64,000 bases of DNA from Amycolatopsis vastitatis (GTDB lineage: Bacteria; Actinomycetota; Actinomycetes; Mycobacteriales; Pseudonocardiaceae): the NCBI RefSeq assembly GCF_002234595.1, contig NZ_NMUL01000009.1, positions 124,001-188,000 on the forward strand, written 5' to 3'. The translations under genes and the position numbers were made by a program. The notes beneath the pieces are model-generated. The model did not search any database. It saw only the letters and a program-made list of their open reading frames with translations, and was not told the origin of the DNA. This document shows, in pieces, positions 39,847 to 49,397 of this stretch (position 1 is its first letter; each line of letters starts with the position of its first letter).

Positions 39847-40356
39847 TCAGAGTTCGAGCAGCATGCGGGAATTTCCCAAGGTGTTCGGCTTGACGTAGGG
39901 CAGGTCGAGGAATTCGGCGACGCCGGTGTCGTGCGAGCGCCGCATCTCCTCGTACACCTCGTGCGACACCGGGGTGCCGTCGATCTCCACGAACCCGTGC
40001 CCGGCGAAGAAGCTCGTCTCGAAGGTCAGCACGAAGAGCCGTTTGAGACCCAGCTCACGTGCCTCGTCGACCAGCCGGGCGACCAGCACCCGCCCGACCC
40101 CCTGGCCGCGGACGGCCTTGTCGACCACCACCGTGCGCAGCTCGGCGATGTCCTCCCAGAGCACGTGCAGCGCCGCCGCGCCGACGACCTCGTCACCCGT
40201 TTCGGCGACCCAGAACTCCTGGACGTCCTCGTACAGCGTGACCAGGTCCTTCTCCAGCAGGACGCGGCCGGCGTCCGAGTCGACCAGGGCCTTGATCTTG
40301 CGGACGTCGGCGATCCGCGCGCGGCGGACGGTCGGGCGGGGCGAGGCGGACGGCAC
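39847..40356 (-). CDS. argA: Short-form N-acetylglutamate synthase (amino-acid N-acetyltransferase)
   Basis: A 169-residue GNAT enzyme of the Rv2747 type, which in mycobacteria makes N-acetylglutamate for arginine synthesis. It shows [17 protein letters not shown], the acetyl-CoA loop [15 protein letters not shown] near residue 90, and [17 protein letters not shown]. The position between ftsK and pgsA on the opposite strand is exactly as in M. tuberculosis, which supports the symbol. The start is uncertain: GTG at 40356, TTG at 40365 and GTG at 40374 are all in frame; I chose 40356. Confidence 0.85.
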   Translation of the reverse strand: MPSASPRPTVRRARIADVRKIKALVDSDAGRVLLEKDLVTLYEDVQEFWVAETGDEVVGAAALHVLWEDIAELRTVVVDKAVRGQGVGRVLVARLVDEARELGLKRLFVLTFETSFFAGHGFVEIDGTPVSHEVYEEMRRSHDTGVAEFLDLPYVKPNTLGNSRMLLEL

Positions 40357-40403
40357 GATCGTCAACCCTGCCACATCGCCCGGCGCGCGCGGCGACACAG
40401 CTT

Positions 40404-40461
40404 GCTTTTCGGGGGTCCGGGTGGCGAAGCCCCCGGCCCGGGGCGAAGCCCCGGTTGTCAC
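40404..40461. repeat. Double-hairpin element (copy C)
   Basis: Two stems in tandem: GGGGG pairing with CCCCC across TCCGGGTGGCGAAG, then CCGGGGC-GAA-GCCCCGG, a perfect 7-bp stem with a GAA loop, ending GTTGTCAC. It lies between the divergent argA and rimO genes. It is the clearest full-length copy outside a gene. Confidence 0.9.
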
Positions 40462-40515
40462 GACCGGGCTACGCCGTCGTCGGGCCGCCCGGGCCCGGCG
40501 GCTACCCTGAACGTC

Positions 40516-41952
40516 GTGCCTTCCCCTGCCACGGACCCAGCCGCCACCCGACGCGTCTCCCTGCTGACCCTGGGCTGCGCCCGCAACGAGGTCGACTCGG
40601 AGGAGCTGGCGGGCCGGCTCGCGGCCGGCGGCTGGGAGCTGGCGGCCGATCCCGAAGACTCCGACGTCGTGGTGGTCAACACCTGCGGCTTCGTCGAGTC
40701 GGCCAAGAAGGACTCGGTCGACACGCTGCTCGCGGCGTCCGACACCGGCAAGAAGGTCGTCGCGGTCGGCTGCATGGCCGAGCGCTACGGCCACGAGCTC
40801 GCCGACAGCCTCCCCGAGGCCGACGCGGTGCTGGGCTTCGACCACTACGCCGACCTCTCGGACCGGCTCGACGACGTCGTCGCCGGCCGCAAGGTCGCGT
40901 CGCACACGCCCGGCGACCGCCGCAAGCTGCTGCCGATCAGCCCGGTGCAGCGGCCCGCCGCCGCGGAGAAGGTCGAGGTCCCGGGGCACGCGCAGCACGG
41001 CTGGGGCCCGCGGGTGCTGCGCACGCGCCTCGACGACGCGCCGGTGGCCGCGCTCAAGATCGCCTCCGGCTGCGACCGGCGTTGCTCGTTCTGCGCGATC
41101 CCGTCGTTCCGCGGCTCCTTCGTCTCGCGGCAGCCCGACGAGATCGTCGCCGAGGCGATGTGGCTGGCCGAAAACGGCGTCAAAGAGCTGTTCCTGGTCA
41201 GCGAGAACTCGACGTCCTACGGCAAGGACTTCGGCCGCGACGGCGCCACCGCGCTGGAGCGGCTGCTGCCGCGCCTGGCGGAGATCGACGGCATCGAGCG
41301 CGTCCGCGTCTCCTACCTGCAGCCGGCCGAGACGCGCCCGCAGCTGGTCAAGGCCATCGCGACCACGCCGGGTGTCGCCGAGTACTTCGACCTGTCCTTC
41401 CAGCACTCCAGCGAGCAGGTGCTGCGCCGGATGCGCCGGTTCGGCTCGACCGACTCGTTCCTCGCGCTGACCGAGCAGATCCGCGAGTACGCGCCCGAAG
41501 CGGGCATCCGGACCAACGTGATCGTCGGCTTCCCGGGCGAGACCGAGCACGACCTGGCCGAGCTGGAGCGGTTCCTCACCGGCGCGCGTCTCGACGCCGT
41601 GGGCGTCTTCGGCTACTCGGACGAGGACGGCACCGAGGCCGAGACCTTCGACGGCAAGCTCGATCCCGAGGTGGTCGCGGAGCGCGTCACCCGGATCTCC
41701 GCGCTGGTCGAGGAGCTGACCACGCAGCGCGCCGAGGACCGGATCGGCACCTTCGTCGACGTCCTCGTGGAGCTGGACGACGACGGCGAGCTGACCGGCC
41801 GCGCCGCGCACCAGGCGCCGGAGGTCGACGGCGAGTGCGTCATCCTCGACGCGCCGGAAAAGGTGCAGGTCGGTGACTTCCTGCGCTGCGAGGTCGTCGA
41901 CTCGGCGGGCGTGGACCTGATCGTCCGCGCGGTACCGGACGCCGACCGGTGA
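40516..41952 (+). CDS. rimO: Ribosomal protein S12 methylthiotransferase RimO
   Basis: Radical SAM enzyme that methylthiolates the conserved aspartate of ribosomal protein uS12. The 478-residue protein has the UPF0004 domain with [18 protein letters not shown] (RimO-type GC-x-RN-x-VDSE) and NTCGF and VGCMAER cysteines, then the radical SAM core [17 protein letters not shown] with C-x3-C-x2-C near residue 190, and a C-terminal TRAM domain (about 410-475). Six cluster cysteines are present. The GTG at 40516 is 55 bp after a double-hairpin element. It overlaps pgsA by four bases. Confidence 0.96.
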   Translation: MPSPATDPAATRRVSLLTLGCARNEVDSEELAGRLAAGGWELAADPEDSDVVVVNTCGFVESAKKDSVDTLLAASDTGKKVVAVGCMAERYGHELADSLPEADAVLGFDHYADLSDRLDDVVAGRKVASHTPGDRRKLLPISPVQRPAAAEKVEVPGHAQHGWGPRVLRTRLDDAPVAALKIASGCDRRCSFCAIPSFRGSFVSRQPDEIVAEAMWLAENGVKELFLVSENSTSYGKDFGRDGATALERLLPRLAEIDGIERVRVSYLQPAETRPQLVKAIATTPGVAEYFDLSFQHSSEQVLRRMRRFGSTDSFLALTEQIREYAPEAGIRTNVIVGFPGETEHDLAELERFLTGARLDAVGVFGYSDEDGTEAETFDGKLDPEVVAERVTRISALVEELTTQRAEDRIGTFVDVLVELDDDGELTGRAAHQAPEVDGECVILDAPEKVQVGDFLRCEVVDSAGVDLIVRAVPDADR

Positions 41953-42590
41953 GTGCGCTCCCCAGCGACGCCGCCGACGAGGGACTGACGCACGACGGTC
42001 CCGCGCAGGTCCCCGAGCCGACCCCGGTTCCCACGCTCAACGTCGCGAACCTCCTGACGCTGTCGCGGCTGGTCCTGGTGCCGCTGTTCGTCGCCGCGCT
42101 GTTCGTCGGCGACGGCCACGACACCACCTGGCGCGCGATCGCGACCGGGCTGTTCGCCATCGCCTCGGCCACCGACCAGCTGGACGGCTGGGTGGCCCGC
42201 AAGTACGGCCTGATCACCGACTTCGGCAAGATCGCCGACCCGATCGCGGACAAGGCGCTCACCGGTGCCGCGCTGGTCGGGCTGAGCGTGCTGGGCGAGC
42301 TCGGCTGGTGGGTCACGATCGTCATCGCGGTCCGCGAAATCGGCGTCACGCTGCTGAGGTTCTGGGTGATCCGGCACGGCGTGATCCCGGCCAGCCGGGG
42401 TGGGAAGGCCAAGACCATGGCCCAGATCGCGGCGATCGTCGCGTACCTGCTGCCGCTGCCGGCGGGCGCGGACCCGGTGCGGTGGGCGCTGATGGGGCTG
42501 GCGCTGGTGCTGACCGTGGTCACCGGGGTGGACTACCTGGTCCGGGCGGTGCGGCTGCGGGCGGCCGGGCGCCGGGTCACCGGGAGCTGA
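41949..42590 (+). CDS. pgsA: CDP-diacylglycerol-glycerol-3-phosphate 3-phosphatidyltransferase
   Basis: Makes phosphatidylglycerol phosphate from CDP-diacylglycerol. The 213-residue protein has about five membrane helices and the CDP-alcohol phosphotransferase motif D-G-x2-A-R-x8-G-x3-D-x3-D in [19 protein letters not shown] followed by PIAD, near residue 80. A cytoplasmic N-terminal extension of about 30 residues is acidic. The GTG overlaps the rimO stop. Position matches pgsA3 of mycobacteria, ahead of clgR. Confidence 0.93.
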   Translation: MSALPSDAADEGLTHDGPAQVPEPTPVPTLNVANLLTLSRLVLVPLFVAALFVGDGHDTTWRAIATGLFAIASATDQLDGWVARKYGLITDFGKIADPIADKALTGAALVGLSVLGELGWWVTIVIAVREIGVTLLRFWVIRHGVIPASRGGKAKTMAQIAAIVAYLLPLPAGADPVRWALMGLALVLTVVTGVDYLVRAVRLRAAGRRVTGS

Positions 42591-42592
42591 GG

Positions 42593-43117
42593 GTGGACGA
42601 AAAGGCCCTGGTCGCGGCCCTGGCCGCGCGGGGCGAGACCGTCGCGGCGGCCGAGTCGCTGACGGCCGGGCTCGTCTGCGCCACCCTCGCGCGGGTACCG
42701 GGGGCGAGCGCGGTCCTGCGCGGGGGACTGGTCGTCTACGCGACCGAGCTGAAGACGGCCCTGGCCGGGGTCGACGCCGGGCTGCTGGCCGAGCACGGCG
42801 CCGTCCACCCGGAGGTCGCCGCCCAGCTGGCCGAGGGCGCCCGCGACCGCTGCGGCGCCACCTGGGGCCTCGGGCTCACCGGCGTGGCCGGACCGTCGGC
42901 GCAGGACGGCGTCGCACCGGGCACCGTGCACGTCGGGCTCGCCGGGCCGGTAACACGTACATCGCGTCTTTCGGGGGCTCGGGTGGCGGAGCCCCCGACC
43001 CGAGGCGAAGCCTCGGTTGTCACAGTCCGTACTCTGGCCTTGACCGGCGATCGCGACTTGATCAGGACCGAATCGGTCCTGGCGGCGTTTGCCCTGCTCG
43101 GGGAACATCTGGCGTGA
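42593..43117 (+). CDS. cinA: CinA C-terminal-domain protein (NMN amidase) with in-frame repeat insertion
   Basis: A 174-residue single-domain CinA/PncC protein; the family deamidates nicotinamide mononucleotide. Family motifs: AAAESLTAGLVCATLARVPG, VLRGGLVVYATELK, GLTGVAGP and the final GDRDLIRTESVLAA. The catalytic serine and arginine/lysine pattern of the first motif is kept. Between GTVHVGLAGP and VTVRTLAL there are about 19 extra residues (TSRLSGARVAEPPTRGEAS) encoded by a 57-bp double-hairpin element inserted in frame. The insertion falls in a loop before the last strand, so the enzyme may still fold. Two bases separate it from pgsA. Confidence 0.9.
   Translation: MDEKALVAALAARGETVAAAESLTAGLVCATLARVPGASAVLRGGLVVYATELKTALAGVDAGLLAEHGAVHPEVAAQLAEGARDRCGATWGLGLTGVAGPSAQDGVAPGTVHVGLAGPVTRTSRLSGARVAEPPTRGEASVVTVRTLALTGDRDLIRTESVLAAFALLGEHLA
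42967..43023. repeat. Double-hairpin element inside cinA (copy D)
   Basis: A full 57-bp copy: GGGGGCTC pairing with GAGCCCCC, then CCGAGGC-GAA-GCCTCGG, ending GTTGTCAC. Relative to copy C, paired bases changed together (GGGGC/GCCCC against GAGGC/GCCTC), so the stem is kept. Being 19 codons long, it leaves the cinA frame open. Confidence 0.9.
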
Positions 43118-43125
43118 AACACGCG

Positions 43126-43141
43126 TTCGCCCTTGGCGTAC
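43126..43141. promoter_or_regulatory. Candidate ClgR operator
   Basis: TTCGCCCTTGGCGTAC fits the published ClgR consensus (CGC-Y-n-A-n-R-GCG core) at all fixed positions but one. It lies 75-90 bp before the clgR start codon, a position suited to positive autoregulation. Confidence 0.6.
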
Positions 43142-43216
43142 GCGCACACCAACTCCTGCGCCCGGGGCGCCGCTCTGGGTAACGTAGGGGGTACTTGTTC
43201 GGAAGGGAGGCGCGTG

Positions 43217-43675
43217 ATGACCGTGCTGTTGCGTGAGGCGATCGGTGATCGGCTCCGTCATGCCCGCACCAACCAGCGTCGTACGCTGCGCGACATCTCC
43301 CGCGCCGCCAGGGTCAGCCTCGGCTACCTCTCGGAGGTGGAGCGGGGCCAGAAGGAGGCGTCGAGCGAACTGCTCGCGTCCATCTGCCAGGCCCTGGACC
43401 TTCCGCTCGGCGAGCTGCTGCACAACGTGGCGGCGGACGTTTCGGCCCTCGACAACGTCGAGGTCGCACCGGTCGACGAGCGGATCGTGGAAGGCGCACC
43501 CCGGGAGAAGCGGGGTGCGCAGGCGTCGGCCGCCGGCATCGAGGGCGGCCGCCTGATGTCCGAGCTGATCGGGAACGACCTCGCCGACCTGCGGGTTTCC
43601 CCGGCGCCGCGGATGAACACGACGTTGCGGACGACGATCGGGCAGCCGAAGCTGGCCTCGACGATCGCCGCGTAA
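43217..43675 (+). CDS. clgR: ClgR-type XRE transcriptional activator
   Basis: A 152-residue regulator with an XRE helix-turn-helix (about residues 8-65: [41 protein letters not shown]). ClgR activates clp protease genes and, in mycobacteria, the pspA envelope-stress operon. The terminal LASTIAA resembles a Clp-recognised degron, in keeping with ClgR turnover by ClpP. The start is ATG 43217 (GTG 43214 is adjacent); GGAAGGGAGG lies just upstream. Identity rests strongly on the clgR-pspA-membrane protein order. Confidence 0.93.
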   Translation: MTVLLREAIGDRLRHARTNQRRTLRDISRAARVSLGYLSEVERGQKEASSELLASICQALDLPLGELLHNVAADVSALDNVEVAPVDERIVEGAPREKRGAQASAAGIEGGRLMSELIGNDLADLRVSPAPRMNTTLRTTIGQPKLASTIAA

Positions 43676-43690
43676 ATCCGGCGCACACGA

Positions 43691-43725
43691 CGGACGGCCC
43701 CGGGCAACCCGCCCGGGGCCGTCCG
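43691..43725 (+). terminator. Terminator hairpin after clgR
   Basis: CGGACGGCCCCGGGC (43691-43705) pairs perfectly with GCCCGGGGCCGTCCG (43711-43725) around five bases, starting 16 bases after the clgR stop. It separates clgR from pspA, which therefore probably has its own promoter. Confidence 0.85.
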
Positions 43726-43906
43726 CGTTACCTCCAGGGGTGATCAGGGAGGAACCCTGAAATCCCCCGGGGTCGCCTGGAACGGACGTGGCCGACCTGA
43801 CACGATGGAACCCGACGCCGGGGTCGGTGCGTTGCATGTGCAGGGGAGCGACGCCCCACCCCGAGGACACCTAGGCCCGTGGGACGCAAGAAGGCAGGCG
43901 GAGGAG

Positions 43907-44746
43907 ATGGCCAACCCGTTCGTGAAGTTCTGGAAGTACATGATGGCGGCGTTCTCGTCGAAGATCGACGAGCACGCCGACCCGAAGGTACAGATCCAGC
44001 AGGCCATCGAGGAGGCGCAGCGCAACCACCAGGCGCTGACGCAGCAGGCCGCCTCCGTGATCGGCAACCAGCGGCAGCTGGAGATGAAGCTCAACCGGCA
44101 GCTCGGCGAGGTCGAGAAGCTGCAGGCGTCGACCCGGCAGGCGCTCGTCCTCGCGGACGAGGCCCGCAGCAAGGGTGACGAGCAGAAGGCCACCGAGTTC
44201 GAGAACGCCGCGGAGAGCTTCGCGACGCAGCTCGTCACGGCCGAGCAGAGCATCGAGGACCTCAAGACGCTGCACGACCAGTCGCTGCAGGCCGCGGCCC
44301 AGGCCAAGAAGGCCGTGGAGCGCAACTCGCAGATGCTGCAGCAGAAGCTGGCCGAGCGCACCAAGCTGCTCTCGCAGCTGGAGCAGGCGAAGATGCAGGA
44401 GCAGGTCTCCGCTTCGCTGAACCAGATGAGCCAGCTCGCCGCGCCGGGCAACACCCCGTCGCTGGAAGAGGTCCGCGACAAGATCGAGAAGCGCTACACC
44501 ACGGCGCTGGGCTCGGCCGAGCTGGCCCAGAACTCGGTCCAGGGGCGCATGATGGAGGTCCAGGCCTCCACCACGCAGCTGGCCGGGCAGTCGCGACTGC
44601 AGCAGATCCGCGCCTCGATGCACGGTGACTCGGTCGCGCAGGTGACCGACGGCGGCAAGACGGCTCCGGCGTCGAGCAGCCAGGCCGACATCCAGCGCGA
44701 GATCCAGGCGCGGGTCCAGGCGGAGCAGGGCAAGAACCCGGCCTGA
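43907..44746 (+). CDS. pspA: Phage-shock protein A (PspA/IM30 family)
   Basis: A 279-residue, almost fully helical coiled-coil protein that coats and protects the inner membrane under envelope stress. The amphipathic N-terminal helix is [20 protein letters not shown]; the long heptad region contains [19 protein letters not shown] and [17 protein letters not shown]. It corresponds to the mycobacterial 35-kDa antigen (Rv2744c). ATG 43907 has GGAGGAG immediately upstream, so the 34 earlier in-frame codons are rejected. Its membrane partner follows 29 bp downstream. Confidence 0.96.
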   Translation: MANPFVKFWKYMMAAFSSKIDEHADPKVQIQQAIEEAQRNHQALTQQAASVIGNQRQLEMKLNRQLGEVEKLQASTRQALVLADEARSKGDEQKATEFENAAESFATQLVTAEQSIEDLKTLHDQSLQAAAQAKKAVERNSQMLQQKLAERTKLLSQLEQAKMQEQVSASLNQMSQLAAPGNTPSLEEVRDKIEKRYTTALGSAELAQNSVQGRMMEVQASTTQLAGQSRLQQIRASMHGDSVAQVTDGGKTAPASSSQADIQREIQARVQAEQGKNPA

Positions 44747-44775
44747 CCCGGGCGGATCCTTAGGAGGGGGCGAGC

Positions 44776-45768
44776 ATGGGGCAGCAGGGCAGGCGCCGTG
44801 ACTTCAGCGAGCTGAGCGCCAAGCTGGAGAAGCACATAGAGAAGCTGCCCGACTACGCCGTGCGCGCCCAGGAGAAGCTCCAGAAGGTGCAGAAGTACTT
44901 CCCGCCGGCCGATGCGGCCGGCGGGAAGCCCGCGCCTCCGCGTCCCCGGCCGAACCCGCTGCAGCGGCCGCCGGTGCGGCGCCCCGACGTGACGGCCACG
45001 CTGTCGTCGATGGCGAGCCAGGTCCCGGCGTTCGCCGAAGCCCGGGCCAAGTGGGACCGCTGGAACCACCCGGCCGCGAAACTGGAACGCCGCAAGCGCC
45101 GGACGTCGCGCGCGCTGACGCTGTGGATCCTGCTGACGATCCTGTGCGGCGTCCTCACCGTGGCGGCCGGCATGGGCTGGATGAGCGCCACCGGCGCCGC
45201 GATGATGCCGCAGGCGATCATGGCGTTCGCCGGTGCCGTCGTGTTCGGCACGTTCGGCGTCCGGTCCGGCTTCCGGCTGCGCGAACTGAACCGCATGCAG
45301 ATCCCGTCGGCGCCGTCCGGCCCGCCGCCGCTGCCGCCCGCCGGGTCCGCGGCCCGCGGCCCGATGGAGCGGCTCGCCGAGTGCGAAGCCTCGCTGACCG
45401 AGCTGCTGCGCCAGCTTTCGGTGCCGTCGTCGGTGGGCACGACCCCGGTCTCCGGGGTGTCGGTCGAGGACGCCCGCCAGACGGCGGCCGAAGCCGCGGC
45501 CGCCCTCCGCGGCCTGGCGGCCCGCGTCCAGGCGATCGAACGCGGCCGCAACTCCGCGCCCGCCCGCGAACAGGCGGCCCTGGACGCGGCGGTCGGCAAG
45601 CTCCGCGAACAGCTCGACGACGGCCTCGAGGGCTACCGCGGCCTGGTCGCCGCGGCCGGCCACACGGTCGCCGCCTCCAGCGACGGCCTGGTGACGTCCA
45701 AGCAGGCCCTCACCGACGCCACCGACCGCCTGGCCGGCCTGGCCATGGCCCTCCGCGAACTCTCCTGA
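44776..45768 (+). CDS. PspM-like membrane partner of PspA
   Basis: A 330-residue protein with a helical cytoplasmic N-terminus (about residues 1-105), two transmembrane helices (about 115-135 and 138-158) and a C-terminal coiled-coil region (about 195-330). It takes the place of mycobacterial Rv2743c (PspM), which tethers PspA to the membrane, and has the same two-helix layout. Sequence similarity cannot be measured here, so the assignment is mainly positional. AGGAGGGGGCGAGC precedes the ATG. Same operon as pspA. Confidence 0.82.
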   Translation: MGQQGRRRDFSELSAKLEKHIEKLPDYAVRAQEKLQKVQKYFPPADAAGGKPAPPRPRPNPLQRPPVRRPDVTATLSSMASQVPAFAEARAKWDRWNHPAAKLERRKRRTSRALTLWILLTILCGVLTVAAGMGWMSATGAAMMPQAIMAFAGAVVFGTFGVRSGFRLRELNRMQIPSAPSGPPPLPPAGSAARGPMERLAECEASLTELLRQLSVPSSVGTTPVSGVSVEDARQTAAEAAAALRGLAARVQAIERGRNSAPAREQAALDAAVGKLREQLDDGLEGYRGLVAAAGHTVAASSDGLVTSKQALTDATDRLAGLAMALRELS

Positions 45769-45784
45769 CCCGCCTCGGCGTGAC

Positions 45785-45990
45785 CCAGGGTCGACACGCG
45801 TGATTGGCGAGCCGACACGCGTGATTGAAGGGTCGACACGGCGGCGAAGCTCGAGCCGCGCCGTGTTGACCTCCCCATCACGCGAGTCGACCCCCTGATC
45901 ACGCGAGTCGACCCTCCAATCACGTGAGTTCCGGCTTCAATCACGCGAGTTACGGCTTCGGACACGTCACTTCCGGCCCTGATCACGCGA
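45785..45990. repeat. Repeat cluster, family GTCGACACGCGTGATTG (copy 2)
   Basis: The largest copy. At least nine units of about 20-21 bp alternate between GTCGACACGCGTGATTG and CAATCACGCGAGTCGAC forms. The left part is direct, the right part inverted, meeting at GTCGACACGGCG with CGCCGTGTTGAC. Units to the right are increasingly diverged (GAGTTCCGGCTTCAATCACG, GAGTTACGGCTTCGGACACG). It fills the space after pspM; no gene is seen. Confidence 0.9.
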
Positions 45991-46297
45991 ATTCGGCCTG
46001 CGCTCCGCCGTTTGAGCTTCAAACTCGGCCGTTCGGGTGCCGCCATCCGGGCGCTCCGGCTGTTCGTCACCCGGCGTGCGTGATCGTGCGTTTCACCCCG
46101 GCGTCGCCCCCTGTTCACCTCTTGGGGCCGAAACCCGCGCGTAATCGGAAACTGGTGGCGACGGAAACGTCGGCGATCTAACGTTTCTGTCATGCATGCA
46201 GAGGTGTCACTCGCCGGGAGGCCCGCCGTGCACTGAGGTTCGCCGGCGCCGACCGTACACAGTGGACTTTCTCGACCCGCCGAGGAAAGGACGCCCC
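45991..46297. promoter_or_regulatory. Promoter region of the amidase-like gene with GAAACGT inverted repeat
   Basis: No gene is supported in this stretch. GAAACGT (46164-46170) and ACGTTTC (46181-46187) form a perfect 7-bp inverted repeat with a ten-base spacer, about 110 bp before the start codon, a plausible operator. TGCATGCA follows at 46193-46200. Confidence 0.4.
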
Positions 46298-47737
46298 GTG
46301 AACACGCTCCCGCCGGATCCGGACCCCGTTCCGCCGCCCCCGCCCACCGCCTCGCAGCGCGTCATCGCCGCCTTCGAGCGCATCACCGAGGCCAACCGCC
46401 CCGAACTCTGGACCACCCTCCGCGCCGTCGAAGACGTCCTCGTCGACGCGAAGGCCGTCGACGAGCGCGTCAAGGCCGGGGAGGACCTGCCGCTGGCCGG
46501 CACCGTCCTCGCCGTGCAGGACCTGATCGACGTCGCGAAGCAGCCCTCCGGCCGCCGCGTCCCGGAAACCAGCGCCACGGTCGTCACCCGGCTCACCTCC
46601 GCCGGGACCGTCGTGCTCGGCAAGACCGGCGCCGGCACGATGGCCTCGGCCTGGGACCGCGCCAAGGTCGGCGGGGGCGGTGCGGCGGTCGCCGTCGCGC
46701 TCGGCATCGTCGACCTGGCGCTGAGCACCGGCGGCGCGGTCCCGGCGGCGCTGAACGCCGTCGCCGCCGTGAAACCGACGCGTGGCCTGCTGCCCATGAC
46801 GGGCATCCAGGCCTCCGACGGCGTCTCGGTGTACGCCGGCGGCCTGGTCGCCGCGCGCCGCGCCCTCGCCTTGATGACCGGCGCGGACGGCGTCGACCCG
46901 GCCACGCGCACCTGGCCCGCCGACGTCCGCCTCGGCGCGGGGGAGCACCCGCGGATCGCGTTCCCGGTCGACCTGCCCTTGGGCGAAGCGGCGAGCATCG
47001 CGTTCAGGAGCGTCCTCGCCCGCTTGCGCGCCGACGGCGCGGTGCTCGAACCGGTCACGTGCTCCGAGCAAGGACCCGAAGGCTTCGACGCGCTCCTCGT
47101 GCCCACCGTGCCGGACCACCCCGGGATCACCGAGGCCCTGGCCGACCCGGCCGGCGTGGCGCACCGGCTGGCCTCCTGCACGGCCTTCGCGAACCTGCTC
47201 GACGTGGCCGCGGTCACCGTCCCGGTCCTGCCCGGCGACCGCCGCCCGTTCGGCGTCACTTTCCTGACGCGGGCGTTCGAGGACCAGATCGGCCTCGACC
47301 TCGCGACCGTCTGCACGGACGAGCCGATGACGCCCTACCCCGAGCCGGGCGAGGACGTCGTCGTGTTCGGCGCCCACCTGCGCGGCCAGCCGCTCAACGC
47401 CGTCCTCACCGGCCTCGGCGCCCGGTTCACCGGAGGAGTCCGGACCATCGAGGGCTACCGGATGGTGCTGCTGGGCACCGAGCCGCCGCAGCCGGGCGTG
47501 CTCGCGGGCGGCGCCAGTCTCGAGGGCGAGCGCTGGCGGCTCTCCCCGGCCGCCTTCGAACGGTTCGCCGCCACGATCGAGGAACCCTTCGTGCTGGACC
47601 GCGTCGAGCTGGACGACGGCACCGCGCCGTCGGCGATCCGCTGCCTCACCGCGGACGGGCCCGGCTTGGACCGCTACGAATCCTGGCGCGGTTACGTGCG
47701 GTTCGCGTCTACCGCCGGGCTGCGAGACCCCGGCTGA
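46298..47737 (+). CDS. Allophanate-hydrolase/amidase homologue lacking catalytic residues
   Basis: A 479-residue protein with an amidase-signature domain (about residues 20-345) and an AtzF-type C-terminal domain (about 350-470: [34 protein letters not shown]). The Ser-cisSer-Lys triad is gone: the lysine motif AVKD reads AVQD, the SGGSSSGSA loop reads VGGGGAAVA, and DTAGSGR reads STGGAVP. Yet the frame is intact and GC-typical. So it is probably a regulatory or binding pseudoenzyme, not a hydrolase. GTG 46298 has GAGGAAAGG upstream. No urea carboxylase partner is nearby. Overlaps pyrD by 29 bp at its 3' end. Confidence 0.85.
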   Translation: MNTLPPDPDPVPPPPPTASQRVIAAFERITEANRPELWTTLRAVEDVLVDAKAVDERVKAGEDLPLAGTVLAVQDLIDVAKQPSGRRVPETSATVVTRLTSAGTVVLGKTGAGTMASAWDRAKVGGGGAAVAVALGIVDLALSTGGAVPAALNAVAAVKPTRGLLPMTGIQASDGVSVYAGGLVAARRALALMTGADGVDPATRTWPADVRLGAGEHPRIAFPVDLPLGEAASIAFRSVLARLRADGAVLEPVTCSEQGPEGFDALLVPTVPDHPGITEALADPAGVAHRLASCTAFANLLDVAAVTVPVLPGDRRPFGVTFLTRAFEDQIGLDLATVCTDEPMTPYPEPGEDVVVFGAHLRGQPLNAVLTGLGARFTGGVRTIEGYRMVLLGTEPPQPGVLAGGASLEGERWRLSPAAFERFAATIEEPFVLDRVELDDGTAPSAIRCLTADGPGLDRYESWRGYVRFASTAGLRDPG

Positions 47738-48746
47738 CCCGCCGCACCAGGCCCGGCCCGTGCAGCGCGAAGCCCGTGTAGAGCTGCACGAGCGACGCGC
47801 CGGCGTCCACGAGCCGGATCGCGTCGTCCGGGCCCATGATCCCGCCGACGCCGATGATCGGCAGGCTCCCGCCGGTGTGGTCGTGCACGAACCGCACGAC
47901 CTCGGCCGCGCGGGTGGTCAGCGGCCGGCCGGACAGTCCTCCCGCCTGTCCGGCCAGGCCGCTCTCCACGGGCGCGATGCCGTCGCGGGACAGGGTCGTG
48001 TTCGTGGCGATGATCCCGGCGACGCCGTGTTCGAGGGCGACCTCCAGCAGCTCGGCCAGCGCGTCGTCGGTCAGGTCGGGCGCGACCTTCACCAGCAGCG
48101 GCGCCGGAGTGCCCGAGCCGGCCAGTTCCGCAGCCGTCGACCGCAGCTCGCCCAGCAGTTCGGCGAGCGCGGCGCGGTCCTGCAGCTGCCGCAGCCCTGG
48201 CGTGTTCGGCGAGCTGACGTTGATCGCGAAGTAGTCGGCGTACGGGTACAGCGCGCGCAGCGAAAACCGGTAGTCCTCGACGGCGTCCTCGAGCGGCGTC
48301 ACCTTCGACTTGCCGATGCTGATCCCGAGCGGGACGCCCGGTTTCCCGTCGCGGGCCAGCTTCGCCGCGAGTGCTTCCGCGCCGTCGTTGTTGAAGCCCA
48401 TGCGGTTGATCACCGCGTCACTGGCGGGGAGGCTGAACAGCCGCGGCTTCGGGTTGCCCGGCTGCGCCAGCCGCGTCACCGTGCCGACCTCGACGAAACC
48501 GAAGCCCAGCGCGGCCCACGCGGGCAGCGCGCGGCCGTTCTTGTCCATCCCGGCGGCCAGGCCGACGCGGTTGGGGAACCGCAGGCCGAGCACGGTCACC
48601 GGGTCGTCGACGCGGAGCGCGCCGCCGACCGCCGGCGCGACCTTCCCGAGCCGGGACAAGACGCCGATCGTGCGCTCGTGCACCAGCTCGGGATCGTGGT
48701 AGGACAGCCGGTACAGCGCCGGGCGGACGATCTTGTCGAAGAACAC
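47709..48746 (-). CDS. pyrD: Quinone-dependent dihydroorotate dehydrogenase (class 2)
   Basis: Oxidises dihydroorotate to orotate in pyrimidine synthesis, passing electrons to membrane quinone. The 345-residue protein has the class-2 N-terminal membrane-association helices ([22 protein letters not shown]), the FMN site [10 protein letters not shown] near residue 70, the catalytic serine in [12 protein letters not shown] near 180, and [11 protein letters not shown]. The GTG at 48746 gives the complete N-terminal domain; the longer upstream frame runs antisense to other sequence and is rejected. Convergent with the amidase-like gene. Confidence 0.96.
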   Translation of the reverse strand: MFFDKIVRPALYRLSYHDPELVHERTIGVLSRLGKVAPAVGGALRVDDPVTVLGLRFPNRVGLAAGMDKNGRALPAWAALGFGFVEVGTVTRLAQPGNPKPRLFSLPASDAVINRMGFNNDGAEALAAKLARDGKPGVPLGISIGKSKVTPLEDAVEDYRFSLRALYPYADYFAINVSSPNTPGLRQLQDRAALAELLGELRSTAAELAGSGTPAPLLVKVAPDLTDDALAELLEVALEHGVAGIIATNTTLSRDGIAPVESGLAGQAGGLSGRPLTTRAAEVVRFVHDHTGGSLPIIGVGGIMGPDDAIRLVDAGASLVQLYTGFALHGPGLVRRVSRGLAARR

Positions 48747-48805
48747 GCCCCCATGCTGCCAAATCGCCCGGAACGCGCCACCGGAGCGTCCCGTGACAGC
48801 GACCA

Positions 48806-49378
48806 CTACGCGCCGGCGGCCCGGAGGTCCTTCCACTCGTCCTCGAGCATCGCGAAGACCAGTTCGTCGGTCCACTCGCCCTTGACGATCTCGTTCTCCC
48901 TGAGGTGCGCTTCCTTGCGCATGCCGAGGCGTTCCATCAGCGCCGCGGAAGCGGTGTTGCGGCCGTCGCACCGGCCGATGATGCGGTGCAGCCCCAGATC
49001 CTCGAAACCGAGCCGCAGCAGCTCCGTGGCCGCCTCGGCGGCCAGGCCCTTGCCGTGGTGGTCCGGGTGGAAGACGAACCCGATCTCGCCCTGCCGGTGC
49101 TCGCTGCTGAGCCACTCCAGGTTCAGGTCGCCGATCAGCTGTCCCGTCGCGGCCAGCTCGACCGCCACGGCCAGGAACTGCCCTTCCTTCGTCAACGTCG
49201 AGCTGTGCACGCGTTTCGCGAGTGCCGCGGCCGATTCGGCGCGGCTGCGCGGCCCCCAGTAGAGGTAGCGGGCGACGTCCGCGCGGGACTGGAAGGAGTT
49301 CAGCGCATCGAGGTCGTCGGGCCTGAACGGGCGCAGGAGCAGCCGGGCCGTGGTGATCGGGTAGTCGGGCCTGAGCAT
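48806..49378 (-). CDS. RimJ/RimL-type GNAT acetyltransferase
   Basis: A 190-residue GNAT of the RimJ/RimL group, opening with [19 protein letters not shown], then [20 protein letters not shown] near residue 95 (acetyl-CoA loop) and [29 protein letters not shown]. Such enzymes acetylate protein N-termini, small molecules or antibiotics; the acceptor here is unknown. It lies downstream of a structured minus-strand leader region, which may feed transcription into it. No clear ribosome site precedes its ATG. Confidence 0.92.
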   Translation of the reverse strand: MLRPDYPITTARLLLRPFRPDDLDALNSFQSRADVARYLYWGPRSRAESAAALAKRVHSSTLTKEGQFLAVAVELAATGQLIGDLNLEWLSSEHRQGEIGFVFHPDHHGKGLAAEAATELLRLGFEDLGLHRIIGRCDGRNTASAALMERLGMRKEAHLRENEIVKGEWTDELVFAMLEDEWKDLRAAGA

Positions 49379-49397
49379 GCGTCCAGGCTAGCGACCT

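Noticed and set aside
45924..46181. 85-codon plus-strand frame after pspM
   Set aside because: Its first third translates the repeat array, it has no ribosome site and no domain character.
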